This document shows positions 9,001 to 18,884 of a stretch of 64,000 nt of DNA, one piece after another; position 1 is the stretch's first letter; the number at the start of each line of letters is the position of its first letter. This DNA is from Maribacter vaceletii. GTDB taxonomy: Bacteria > Bacteroidota > Bacteroidia > Flavobacteriales > Flavobacteriaceae. Under the pieces are notes generated by a model. That model was not told the DNA's origin, made no database searches, and worked only from the letters and a program-made list of their open reading frames with translations. Both the position numbers and the translations under genes were made by a program. The stretch lies in NCBI RefSeq assembly GCF_003634105.1, contig NZ_RBIQ01000014.1, positions 24,948 to 88,947 of the forward strand, read 5' to 3'.

Positions 9001-9183
9001 GGTCAAATAGCAAAAATGTAAGAAAAAACTTTCCTTAACTCCCTACCCCTTACCTACTAAAAAAAACAAACAACATTATACCTCCCTTTAGCATACAAAA
9101 TTACCTATTTGACAACTAATACTTTTTAAAACTTTAAAAGGGTTGCATATTTGGAATCCCAAATCTTACCATAGACTTTTAAC
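8996..9183. other. AT-rich intergenic region without a gene
   Basis: This is the middle of the 324-base gap between the convergent FAS1 and yidC genes. I see no open frame with a start and ribosome-binding context, only a small dyad, ATTTGG/CCAAAT, near 9150-9166. The gap is otherwise the two terminators. Confidence 0.5.
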
Positions 9184-9220
9184 AAAAAGAGGCTCCTATT
9201 AAAATAGGAGCCTCTTTTTT
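9184..9220 (-). terminator. Terminator of the pyrG-yidC unit
   Basis: AAAAAGAGGCTCCTATT and its complement form a perfect stem around a 3-base loop, with T or A runs on both sides, so it can work for either direction. It lies 15 bases after the yidC stop. Confidence 0.9.
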
Positions 9221-9235
9221 ATACGCTAAGCATTA

Positions 9236-11092
9236 TTATTTCTTTTTCTGCGCTTCAGCTTGTTCCATCATTTCACGCATTTTCTTTTGGAATTTGTTTT
9301 CCTTTTTAGGTTTGGTTTTATTTTCTTGTATTTGCGCATGAATTTTAGCATCATCTAAAATAAATTTCTTAATAACCAACATAATTCCTATTGTAATTAA
9401 GTTAGATACAAAATAATACAAACTTAATCCACTTGCATAATTATTAAAGAAAAACAACATCATAAAAGGCATTAAATACATAATAAATTTCATGTTAGGC
9501 ATACCCGGTTGTTGTGGCATATTTTGCCCTGTAGTCATTTGCATATAAAAGAATATTGCTATAGATGCTAGTATTGGAAATAAACTAATATGATCCCCAT
9601 AAAAAGGAATAGAAAATCCTTCTGGGAATTGATAAATAGTATCAAAAGAAGAAAGGTCATCTGCCCATAAAAATGATTTTTGCCTAAGCGCAAAAGACGT
9701 TGGAAAAAACATGAATAATGCATAAAAAATAGGCATTTGTATGAATGCTGGTATACAACCACTCATAGGACTCACTCCTGCTTTGTTATACAGCTTCATA
9801 GTTGCTTGCTGCTTTTTCATTGCATTGTCTTTATACTTTTCTCCAAGCTCTGTAATTTCTGGTTTTAACACCTTCATTTTAGCTTGTGATAAGTACGACT
9901 TGTAAGTTACTGGAGACATTGCCAAACGAACTAAAATAGTCATCACAACAATTGCAATACCATAAGGCAAGAAAGAACTTAGTAAAGAATAAAATGGTGT
10001 AAATATATATCTATTTATCCATCCAAAAATACCCCAACCAAAAGGTATAGAGTCTTCTAGACCTAATTCTTTATACTGCGATAAAACCTTTACATCTGTT
10101 GGACCATAATACCAATTTAAATTTTCAGAAATTTCGCCTCCTTTAATTTCTAAAGGCACTACAGAGCTATATTCTTTTGTAAACTTATCTGTTTTATTTT
10201 CTTCCTCTACTAAATTTACAGAAGCTAAATCTGCACTTTTAAAAGAAGTATCATTTGCTAAGATTGAACTAAAGAAATGCTGTCTGTAAGACAACCATTT
10301 AACATCTTCTTCTTTCTCATCATCATCACTACTTTCAGAAAGTTTACTTATTTTACCATCTTCATGATTATACGTTAACCTAGTATACCTGTTTTCATAT
10401 TGTATACTTTTAGAATGACGTATTCCTTTTAATTTCCATGATAATTTCACAGGTTGACTTGCATTAATCACCCCATTTAATCCTTGCGATTTTACAGAAA
10501 AATCTATTAAATAATCTCCCTGCTTCATTTCGTAACGATACTCTAAAAACTGATTAGCAGAAACCTTTGCTTTCATAGAAAGCACAGAGTTACCGTTATT
10601 CTCTGTTAAAGTAGGCTCAAAATATAAATCTTGTGTATTTAGAACTCTATTATCTGATGTTGAAAAATTTAACCCAAAAGAAGCATTACCATCTTTTACC
10701 AAATAAACCGGGATAGAGTCATAGGTAACAAAGGTTTTCATCTTTGCTTCTATAATTTGACCTCCTTTATTACTAACTCTTAAATAAACTAAATCATTTT
10801 GTATTTCAGTAATACCCTCAGAAGGAGCAGTATAACCAAAAGCACCTATAGTACTTTTATAATTAGCAACTGCAGTAGAATCTTGTAAATTTATTACAGG
10901 AGTTTTATTTTCCTCTGTTACATGAGCATTCTGATTTTCTGATGCCTCTTTTGCTTCTAAAAGTTCTTGTTTAGCTTTCTGAGCCTCTACCTCTTCTGGA
11001 GTTGGCTTGTTTTGATAAAACATGAAAAGGAGAATTCCAAAAATAAGCACAAAGCCAATAATAGATTTTACATCTAGTTTTTTTTCTTCCAT
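9236..11092 (-). CDS. yidC: Membrane protein insertase YidC
   Basis: A 618-residue inner-membrane insertase that helps Sec-dependent and independent proteins enter the membrane. It has an N-terminal membrane anchor (IIGFVLIFGILLFMFYQ), a large periplasmic beta domain (about 60-340) and the conserved five-segment insertase core (about 355-590). The core includes MSPVTYKSYLSQAKMKVLKP and NKAGVSPMSGCIPAFIQMPI. The C-terminal tail is Lys-rich, as usual for ribosome contact. It follows pyrG by 86 bases on the same strand and ends at a strong terminator, so the two are probably cotranscribed. Confidence 0.96.
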   Translation of the reverse strand: MEEKKLDVKSIIGFVLIFGILLFMFYQNKPTPEEVEAQKAKQELLEAKEASENQNAHVTEENKTPVINLQDSTAVANYKSTIGAFGYTAPSEGITEIQNDLVYLRVSNKGGQIIEAKMKTFVTYDSIPVYLVKDGNASFGLNFSTSDNRVLNTQDLYFEPTLTENNGNSVLSMKAKVSANQFLEYRYEMKQGDYLIDFSVKSQGLNGVINASQPVKLSWKLKGIRHSKSIQYENRYTRLTYNHEDGKISKLSESSDDDEKEEDVKWLSYRQHFFSSILANDTSFKSADLASVNLVEEENKTDKFTKEYSSVVPLEIKGGEISENLNWYYGPTDVKVLSQYKELGLEDSIPFGWGIFGWINRYIFTPFYSLLSSFLPYGIAIVVMTILVRLAMSPVTYKSYLSQAKMKVLKPEITELGEKYKDNAMKKQQATMKLYNKAGVSPMSGCIPAFIQMPIFYALFMFFPTSFALRQKSFLWADDLSSFDTIYQFPEGFSIPFYGDHISLFPILASIAIFFYMQMTTGQNMPQQPGMPNMKFIMYLMPFMMLFFFNNYASGLSLYYFVSNLITIGIMLVIKKFILDDAKIHAQIQENKTKPKKENKFQKKMREMMEQAEAQKKK

Positions 11093-11178
11093 AAGGATAA
11101 CCTAATTATAATTCGGTAATTTATTTGTTAAAATTGGTGCAAAAATAAGCCCAATTATTTTTTTATGCCATTGTGGCA

Positions 11179-12804
<1,626 letters not shown>

Positions 12805-12827
12805 TTAGGTTGTTTTCTTAACGCAGG

Positions 12828-12835
12828 CAAAAATA
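12828..12835 (-). promoter_or_regulatory. pyrG -7 box
   Basis: TATTTTTG on the minus strand matches TAnnTTTG and lies 30 bases before the pyrG ATG. No TTG is found at the usual -33 distance, so it is only partly supported. Confidence 0.4.
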
Positions 12836-12852
12836 CAAATTGCTAGAAGATA

Positions 12853-13131
12853 TTATAGATAATCCTTAGGAAAATCTTTCTGTATTTTATAAATCAGAGA
12901 TTCTAGACCGTTAACTTTAATTTCATGCATAGCACTAAGTAAGTTCCCTAGTTTTCCTTCTGGAAATCCTTTTTGATAAAACCAAGTATAATATGGTTCC
13001 GGTATATCTACCAAATAACGTCCTTTATATTTTCCATAAGGCATTCTATAATGAGCCAATTCTATAAGTTTCTTTTTATCTGGTTCTATTTTCATTTTCT
13101 TATTTATTACCATATCTTTATTCACGTACAC
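12853..13131 (-). CDS. DUF3820 family protein
   Basis: A small basic protein of at most 92 residues, recognised as DUF3820. It has the block MPYGKYKGRYLVDIPEPYY, then WFYQKGFPEGKLG and a closing MHEIKVNGLESL. Its function is not established; the family was linked by name to a quorum-sensing-regulated virulence factor. The same GKxKG...W...FP layout occurs in the C-terminal domain of the exonuclease encoded at 40324-41100. In-frame Met codons at residues 7 and 13 are alternative starts, and the conserved part begins only at about residue 25. It is divergent from the next gene. Confidence 0.8.
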   Translation of the reverse strand: MYVNKDMVINKKMKIEPDKKKLIELAHYRMPYGKYKGRYLVDIPEPYYTWFYQKGFPEGKLGNLLSAMHEIKVNGLESLIYKIQKDFPKDYL

Positions 13132-13189
13132 AATACACTTATTACAACTATTTTACATACAAATAATTACAAACCAGTAAATTAACAAC

Positions 13190-14056
13190 ATGAAAAGAAG
13201 AACATTTATTGGCACATCTGCCGCAGCATCTGTTGGCTTAGTTGCTTGCAAAACCGCTAGTGCGCAAGAAAAAAAGCAAGATATGGGATTTAAACTTAAA
13301 AATAACATTAACCACAGTGTTTGCCATTGGTGTTTTAAAGATATTCCTTTAGAGGATTTTTTAAAAACCTTAAACGAACTAGGTGTAACCGCTGTAGATT
13401 TAATGGGACCCGAGGAATGGCCGTTATTAAAAAAATATAATATTCATAGTGCCATGTGTAATGGTGCAGAAATAGGGCTTACAAAAGGTTGGAATAATCC
13501 TGAATACCATGAAACATTAATTAAAAACTACACAGATATTATCCCAAAAGTAGCCGAGGCAGGCTATACAAATCTTATTTGCTTTAGCGGTAATAGAGAT
13601 GGAATGGATGACAAAACAGGTTTACAAAACTGTGTTACCGGGTTAAAACAAATTATGCCTTTAGCCGAAAAACATGGCGTAGTTTTACAAATGGAACTTT
13701 TTAATCAAATTAATCATCCAGATTATATGTGCGATACTTCTGCGTGGGGTATAGAAATATGTAAAGCATTAGGTTCCGAAAACTTTAAATTACTTTATGA
13801 TATTTACCACATGCAAATTCAGGAAGGTGATATTATACGTTCTATACAAGATAATCACCAATATTTTGGGCACTATCATACTGCTGGTGTTCCTGGGAGA
13901 CATGAGATTGATGAAAGTCAAGAATTATATTACCCTGCTATTATGAAAGCTATTTTAGCTACTGGTTATAAAGGATATGTTGCACAAGAATTTATTCCTG
14001 CAAGGGAAGGTAAATTAGACTCCTTAAAACAAGGGTTTTTAATTTGTGATGTTTAA
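13190..14056 (+). CDS. Secreted sugar-phosphate isomerase / hydroxypyruvate isomerase-like TIM barrel
   Basis: A 288-residue protein of the AP endonuclease 2 / Hyi TIM-barrel superfamily. The N-terminus MKRRTFIGTSAAASVGLVAC looks like a Tat signal with a possible lipobox, so export is likely. Blocks such as HWCFKDIPLEDF, ELFNQINHPDYMCD, LYDIYHMQ and HYHTAGVPGRHEIDESQELY match hydroxypyruvate isomerase-like proteins, whose Glu and His residues bind a divalent metal. The real substrate of these exported members is unknown. It is a single gene ending at a strong bidirectional terminator. Confidence 0.85.
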   Translation: MKRRTFIGTSAAASVGLVACKTASAQEKKQDMGFKLKNNINHSVCHWCFKDIPLEDFLKTLNELGVTAVDLMGPEEWPLLKKYNIHSAMCNGAEIGLTKGWNNPEYHETLIKNYTDIIPKVAEAGYTNLICFSGNRDGMDDKTGLQNCVTGLKQIMPLAEKHGVVLQMELFNQINHPDYMCDTSAWGIEICKALGSENFKLLYDIYHMQIQEGDIIRSIQDNHQYFGHYHTAGVPGRHEIDESQELYYPAIMKAILATGYKGYVAQEFIPAREGKLDSLKQGFLICDV

Positions 14057-14099
14057 AGAAAAGAAAGCCCAAGTAAATGTTTACTTGGGCTTTCTTTTT
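14057..14099. terminator. Bidirectional terminator between convergent genes
   Basis: AAAGAAAGCCCAAGTAAA pairs perfectly with TTTACTTGGGCTTTCTTT around a 2-base centre. T runs lie on both strands. It serves the isomerase-like gene (+) and the gene at 14106 (-). Confidence 0.9.
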
Positions 14100-14105
14100 A
14101 TTTCC

Positions 14106-14858
14106 TTAAGATTTTAAAGGAACAAGCTTTTTATTTTCTTTTTCTTTGATTTTAATTTCCTCCTCTACACTGTAATTAGAGTTCTCTACATTCGTATCTA
14201 ACATATCTATTAGATTGTTTGCCTCCACAAATATATCTTGAATATCATGTAAAAGCAACATAGCAGATAATCCTGTTAAAAATTTAAGGTATCCTATTAT
14301 CATAATATTTTGGGTATATAACTTATTAACTAAATCTGGATATTCTTTTAATACTTCTGCTGGTTTTTCTGTAACTAAAGATGCTACAAGTTTTTCACGA
14401 TTTGTTTTATCTTTTATTTTATCAAAGGCCTTTTTGGCTTGTTCATAATAAAATACATCAGAATTTCTTTTCCCAAATTCCTTTTCAAAGGTTTCTTTTA
14501 ATTGGTTTACATCATACTTAAGCTCTATTTCTTCTTCATTGTCTTCGATAACATCTTTAAAAGTAAAATCTTTAGAGTCCCCCAAAAACCTAACAATTTG
14601 ATTTAATGTTCTTATTGAGGGATGATGAACACAATCAGAAATTATTTCTTCCAATTCTGTATTTTCATCCAAAACATCTCTTAAACGAAATAACCTTTCA
14701 ACTGTTTTTTCACAAATGGTAACACAATCATGGTCTTCTATCCTATGAATAAAAACTGACCTAATTTCTCCCAATTCTTTTTGTTTTTCTACAATTTGGT
14801 CCATTACATACATAAACCCGCTTAGCTGCTTTACTTGCACTTTTGTTAGTTTAGACAT
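14106..14858 (-). CDS. Hypothetical protein, helical, 250 residues
   Basis: I do not recognise this protein. It is acidic and looks almost wholly helical, with no signal peptide. An N-terminal helical part contains HRIEDHDCVTICEKTVERLF. A charged middle (about 115-150) follows, then a hydrophobic stretch near 190-215 (IMIIGYLKFLTGLSAMLLL) that could be a membrane-associated helix. The C-terminus is Glu/Lys-rich. The gene is transcribed away from a phased CATG array and a small lipoprotein gene on the other strand. No function can be assigned. Confidence 0.75.
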   Translation of the reverse strand: MSKLTKVQVKQLSGFMYVMDQIVEKQKELGEIRSVFIHRIEDHDCVTICEKTVERLFRLRDVLDENTELEEIISDCVHHPSIRTLNQIVRFLGDSKDFTFKDVIEDNEEEIELKYDVNQLKETFEKEFGKRNSDVFYYEQAKKAFDKIKDKTNREKLVASLVTEKPAEVLKEYPDLVNKLYTQNIMIIGYLKFLTGLSAMLLLHDIQDIFVEANNLIDMLDTNVENSNYSVEEEIKIKEKENKKLVPLKS

Positions 14859-14940
14859 ACTGTTTTTATTTAGAATTAAACTCTATATAAAAGTACAAAT
14901 ATTTATTTCCCAACCTTACTTATTCTATTTAAATATCTAT

Positions 14941-14985
14941 CATGTCTGGACATGTTAACAGACATGACCCTACATGTAGCACATG
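14941..14985. promoter_or_regulatory. Phased CATG array, candidate regulator binding region
   Basis: Five CATG cores start at 14941, 14951, 14963, 14973 and 14982, that is every 9-12 bases, about one helical turn. Most sit in ACATGT-like contexts. The first and third form a perfect inverted repeat, CATGTCTG / CAGACATG. The array lies in the 179-base divergent gap between the gene at 14106 (-) and the lipoprotein at 15038 (+). The regulator is unknown. Confidence 0.45.
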
Positions 14986-15037
14986 TCGCTCTATGCCTTC
15001 TTTTATTTGACCATTATTAATTCTTAAATATTTAATT

Positions 15038-15214
15038 ATGAGAACATTTATGAAGATTACCACAGGGTGCTTATTAATGGTAAGTTTATTCTCTTGTGAA
15101 GCCGAAGACAACCTTTTATATGATGGGGTTCCTAAAGAAAAGATTGTTATTCCAGAAACGGAACTTAATGCAGCAGATGATTCTCCTATAAGACTACCAA
15201 GCGGTGGTGCTTAA
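15038..15214 (+). CDS. Small predicted lipoprotein, 58 residues
   Basis: A short frame starting MRTFMKITTGCLLMVSLFSC and ending in a stop at 15212-15214. It has a basic N-terminus, a hydrophobic core and a lipobox, LFSC, at residues 17-20. The mature part is only about 38 residues and acidic, rich in Asp, Glu and Pro, ending RLPSGGA. A perfect hairpin terminator follows 10 bases later, which supports a real gene. An antisense frame over the same bases lacks such support. Function is unknown; it lies beside, but convergent to, the LytTR two-component genes. Confidence 0.7.
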   Translation: MRTFMKITTGCLLMVSLFSCEAEDNLLYDGVPKEKIVIPETELNAADDSPIRLPSGGA

Positions 15215-15224
15215 TGTTTTTTTT

Positions 15225-15265
15225 AGCATACTCTCATAGTAATTTAATTACTATGAGAGTATGCT
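15225..15265. terminator. Perfect hairpin between convergent genes
   Basis: AGCATACTCTCATAGTAAT and its exact complement flank a 3-base loop; on the plus strand TTTT follows. It ends the small lipoprotein gene and lies 2 bases after the LytTR regulator stop. Confidence 0.85.
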
Positions 15266-15266
15266 T

Positions 15267-16019
15267 TTAAATTCCTGATAATTGTTTTAAAAACTGTTCT
15301 TTTCTTCTTACAGCTATTTCTACTGAAGAACCATCTTGCATTAACACATATCCTCCTTTTCCTTTTACATATTTCTCTACCATAGATAAATTGATTAGAT
15401 GAGAATGATGGGTTCTAAAAAAACCATGTGCTTCTAACAAACCTTCAAAATACTTTAAGGTTTTTGCTACTGTTATTTTTTTATTCCTTTTTAAATATAA
15501 GTGCACATAACTCGTGTCAGACTGGCATCTAATTATATCATGAATATAAACTAGAGTTAAGCCTTCTAATGTTGGAAGCGCAATTTTTTTAGTGTTACTA
15601 GTATTAACTTCTTTAAGATTATGGAATAAAGTTTCCATCTTTTTTGATAGTTCTGTTAAAGACGTTTTATTTTTTATTTTTTCTATAGCCCTATCAAAAT
15701 CTTCTTCATCTATAGGTTTCAGCAAATAATCTAATGCAGAAAATTTAAAAGCTTCAACTGCATAACTTTCATATGCTGTTGTAAAAATAATTTCAAAATT
15801 AATTTTAGAAAGTTGTCTCAGTAAATCAAAACCTGTTTCTTCATATATCTGTACATCTAAAAAAACAATATCGGGTTCTTCTTTTTCTAAATACTGTTTT
15901 GCTTTAGAAACAGTATTTACTGTATAATCAAGTTGTATTAAACTATTATACTTTTTTAAAAGCTTTGTTATCCTATCTACACAATGCTGTTCATCATCTA
16001 CAATAATTGCTTTTAACAT
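15267..16019 (-). CDS. LytTR-family response regulator
   Basis: A 250-residue response regulator. The receiver domain (about 1-120) has the acidic pair Asp8/Asp9, the phospho-acceptor Asp55 in DIVFLDVQI and the conserved Lys in DYLLKPI. The C-terminal LytTR DNA-binding domain (about 145-245) includes RCQSDTSYVHLYL and GFFRTHHSHLINL. LytTR proteins bind direct repeats upstream of target genes, often for surface or secreted proteins. It follows its sensor kinase by 4 bases, so the two form one operon and almost surely a pair. Confidence 0.93.
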   Translation of the reverse strand: MLKAIIVDDEQHCVDRITKLLKKYNSLIQLDYTVNTVSKAKQYLEKEEPDIVFLDVQIYEETGFDLLRQLSKINFEIIFTTAYESYAVEAFKFSALDYLLKPIDEEDFDRAIEKIKNKTSLTELSKKMETLFHNLKEVNTSNTKKIALPTLEGLTLVYIHDIIRCQSDTSYVHLYLKRNKKITVAKTLKYFEGLLEAHGFFRTHHSHLINLSMVEKYVKGKGGYVLMQDGSSVEIAVRRKEQFLKQLSGI

Positions 16020-16023
16020 ATTT

Positions 16024-17829
16024 CTAAAATCTTAACTCTAAAGGTATTTTTACTTCAATCCTTACCCCTTGGACTTTATCAATCATTTTTACACTATTGT
16101 TAAAGCCATCTTGGTTATTAATAATTGCTAATCTGTTTTTAGTAATATTTACACCCATTGCGGTATGGTTTGGTAATTGTTTTAATCCTTTTTTTCTCCC
16201 AACTCCATCATCATCTACACTAAAAACTACATGTTTTTCATTTTTTTTGGCACAAATCTTAATTGTTCCTTTGCCTTCTTTTTTAGCTATACCATGCCAA
16301 ATACTATTTTCTATAAATGGTTGTAAAATAAGAGGAGGAACCATAGTATTTTCTACATCTATGCTCTTATCTATAAGAAAGGTATAAAATATTTTATCTT
16401 TTAATCTTAAAGATTCTATTTCAATATACAATTTAGTCAACTCTAAATCTTCCTCTAAACTTATCCATTTTTTTTCAGAATTTTCAAGAATGGAACGAAT
16501 TAATTTTGAAAACTTTATTAAGTACTCATTTGCCGTTTCCAAATCATTTTTTATCATGTAATCTCCTATAGAGCTCATTGCATTAAATATAAAATGCGGA
16601 TTCATTTGCGAACGCAGTGCTTTTAATTCTGTTTCAGCAACTTTAGTTTTAAATTCTGCTATTTTTCTATACTCTATAGCATCTCTTTTCCTTTTATATA
16701 ACACATAAGCAATAATAGAACCTAACACCACAAATATAGCAGCCGTTAAAATTAAGTTTGCATAAAGTTTTTCCTTCTCTAGTTCTGCCTTAGCTTTAGC
16801 CTCTTGTCTCTCTAACTTAAAGGCCATCTCTTTTCTGGTTAGTGCTACTTTTTTATCTTCGCTTTGTATACTGTCCTTTAATTGTATGTAATTTTTATAT
16901 GCCTTTAAAGCGTCTTTAGTTTTTCCTTTTTTCTCAAAAACATCACTTAATAACTTCCAGGAATCTGCTTGCCATTCTACCGTATTTATTTCTTTTGCTA
17001 ACTGTAAAGCTTTTTCACTATACACTTGGGCTTCATCATATTTACCTAATTTAATGTGTAGCTCGCTTATACTATTTAGTGCAGAAGATGCAACATACTT
17101 ATCTTTAATATCTTCGGCTATTTTGGCAGACTCTTCATAAAAACTCAAAGCCTTATTATAATCTTCCTTAAGTTTGTAAGCATCTCCTAAGTTCTTAATT
17201 ATAGAAGCAATTAATCGTTTATTACTTTCATCTTTAGCTAATAACAGAGCCTTATTAAAGTATACAATACCCTTTTCTATCTTATTAAGGTCTACATAAA
17301 CATATCCAATATTGGAAAGTGCATTTATGTTATTTTCCTTATTACCAACCTGCTCAGAAATATGCAGACATTGTTTGTAATTCTCTAACGCTTTCGCATA
17401 TTGCTTAAAGTCTGCATGTACATTTCCTAAATTATTGTATATACTAGCTATTAGCAGTTTATCCTTTACATTTTTATTTTCTGCAATTTTTAATGCTTCT
17501 TGCCAAGTATCTACCGCACTTAAATAATCTCTTTGCACATAATAATTAACTCCTTTTTGTCTTAAGCTAACTACTAACCCCCAATCCCATTGTATTTCCT
17601 TTGCTATATCTACAGCTTCATTAACATAAACAAATGCATCTTGCTCGTTTTCATAGATAGAATTCCAAGCTGCATTAACTAGCAATCTTGCCCTTACAGA
17701 ATCTCTCTCCTCATAAACTCTCAATTTAGAAATTATAGAATCTAATTTAGATTGTTGGCTAAATCCTAAAAAGCACAGAAAAAGGAAAAAAACTACAAAT
17801 AAAGTAGCTTTTTTTTGCTTAATAATCAT
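16024..17829 (-). CDS. TPR-containing LytS-type sensor histidine kinase
   Basis: About 600 residues. A signal peptide (KATLFVVFFLFLCFLGFSQ) leads to periplasmic TPR repeats (about 90-330), a coiled coil, one membrane segment (about 364-386) and a cytoplasmic His_kinase domain of the LytS/YehU type. The phospho-acceptor is in SQMNPHFIFNAMSSIGDY, and the ATPase part has QPFIENSIWHGI and DDDGVGRKKG. A longer start at 17853 exists, but a TAnnTTTG box (17851-17858) overlaps it, so I prefer MIIKQKK at 17829. Periplasmic TPRs suggest it senses an envelope protein or peptide. It is cotranscribed with the LytTR regulator. Confidence 0.92.
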   Translation of the reverse strand: MIIKQKKATLFVVFFLFLCFLGFSQQSKLDSIISKLRVYEERDSVRARLLVNAAWNSIYENEQDAFVYVNEAVDIAKEIQWDWGLVVSLRQKGVNYYVQRDYLSAVDTWQEALKIAENKNVKDKLLIASIYNNLGNVHADFKQYAKALENYKQCLHISEQVGNKENNINALSNIGYVYVDLNKIEKGIVYFNKALLLAKDESNKRLIASIIKNLGDAYKLKEDYNKALSFYEESAKIAEDIKDKYVASSALNSISELHIKLGKYDEAQVYSEKALQLAKEINTVEWQADSWKLLSDVFEKKGKTKDALKAYKNYIQLKDSIQSEDKKVALTRKEMAFKLERQEAKAKAELEKEKLYANLILTAAIFVVLGSIIAYVLYKRKRDAIEYRKIAEFKTKVAETELKALRSQMNPHFIFNAMSSIGDYMIKNDLETANEYLIKFSKLIRSILENSEKKWISLEEDLELTKLYIEIESLRLKDKIFYTFLIDKSIDVENTMVPPLILQPFIENSIWHGIAKKEGKGTIKICAKKNEKHVVFSVDDDGVGRKKGLKQLPNHTAMGVNITKNRLAIINNQDGFNNSVKMIDKVQGVRIEVKIPLELRF

Positions 17830-18073
17830 AGTTTGGTTGTGATGGTTTTTCAAATGTAATTGTTTTTAGTTACTATGGCATTTTTTAAGTAAAAAAATCA
17901 CACTAAACCCTCTAACCTTTAATAAATTACAGCAATCTCATAAAAAAACCAAAACAGTTATTACCATAATTAGCACACTTAATTGTAAATAAATACCAAC
18001 TACAAATTCTCTTTGGGTTTACTTTATTTATAAAACTACTTTTAAAACTTTAGAACCAAAACCAAACAACAAT

Positions 18074-18583
18074 ATGAGAAATACGTTTTTTTTCTTTTTT
18101 ATAGTACTACTTGTTAATCTTAAAGTAGCACATGCTCAAAGCTCTAGTAGTAATCAAAAACAAGACAACGGAATTAAAGAAATTAATGATGCAAATAAAA
18201 CTATTACAAATGCAAATTCATCTATTGAACAAACCAATGAATCTTTAAAAAGTACTATTAACTCTTCTAAGGAAACAATTAATACAATAGGTTCATTATT
18301 TGGAACTGGAGACAAGAAAAAAACTCCTAAAGGCACTGTAAACATTACAATACATAATGCAACTTATGATAATGAAAGTATACATTCTTTATACAATCAT
18401 ATTATAAAAACAAGAGGGGTAAAAAAGCCAGTAAAAAAATATAATAGTGGTTTAGTTTCTATATTACTAAACTATAAAGAAAGTGCAGATAACTTATGGC
18501 AAATGGTTCCTAAAAGCACACGTAACTCCTTTAAAATGATAGAAATATCGGACAATACAATTGTTGTGAAATATTCCAAATAA
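18074..18583 (+). CDS. Secreted hypothetical protein with a low-complexity helical region
   Basis: A 169-residue protein not matched to a family. A signal peptide (MRNTFFFFFIVLLVNLKVAHA) is followed by an Asn/Ser/Thr-rich, probably coiled segment (about 30-75). A basic C-terminal domain follows, with TVNITIHNATYDNESIHSLY and NLWQMVPKSTRNSFKMIEIS. It is first of four same-strand genes for envelope proteins (18074-20683), 25 bases before the next. The start of the gene holds a run of eight T, then C, then six T, a possible slippage site. Function unknown. Confidence 0.75.
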   Translation: MRNTFFFFFIVLLVNLKVAHAQSSSSNQKQDNGIKEINDANKTITNANSSIEQTNESLKSTINSSKETINTIGSLFGTGDKKKTPKGTVNITIHNATYDNESIHSLYNHIIKTRGVKKPVKKYNSGLVSILLNYKESADNLWQMVPKSTRNSFKMIEISDNTIVVKYSK

Positions 18584-18608
18584 AAATAAACTAAAAACCA
18601 AATACATT

Positions 18609-18872
18609 ATGAAAAAAACTATTTCTATTATCATATTTACTGCATGTTTAGTTTTTACCAACTGCTCAAAAAAAGACCCTCTAGGTGTCCTAGATAGCTT
18701 AGAGGCTATAGAATGTGCAAATAAATTATCAAAAATAGTTGACGATGATTCTGATGATTGTACAGAACTTTTAAAACTAATCAATGAACTAGAAAATTCT
18801 TGCAGCAGCTTTTTATCTGACGAAAACAAAAAAAGCATCGCAGAATTAAGAGCTTCTTGTGAAGCAAACTAA
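18609..18872 (+). CDS. Small Cys-containing lipoprotein, 87 residues
   Basis: A short lipoprotein: signal MKKTISIIIFTACLVFTNC with lipobox Cys at residue 19. The mature domain of about 68 residues is acidic and helical, with four cysteines (ECANKL, DDCTEL, ENSCSSF, RASCEAN) that could form two disulfides in the periplasm. I do not recognise a family. It lies between a secreted protein gene and an outer-membrane barrel gene, 12 bases before the latter, and is probably cotranscribed with both. Confidence 0.8.
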   Translation: MKKTISIIIFTACLVFTNCSKKDPLGVLDSLEAIECANKLSKIVDDDSDDCTELLKLINELENSCSSFLSDENKKSIAELRASCEAN

Positions 18873-18884
18873 AAAAGCAACATA

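Noticed and set aside
14929..15111. Minus-strand open frame over the small lipoprotein
   Set aside because: It has no family features, covers the phased CATG array and lies antisense to a gene with signal peptide and terminator.
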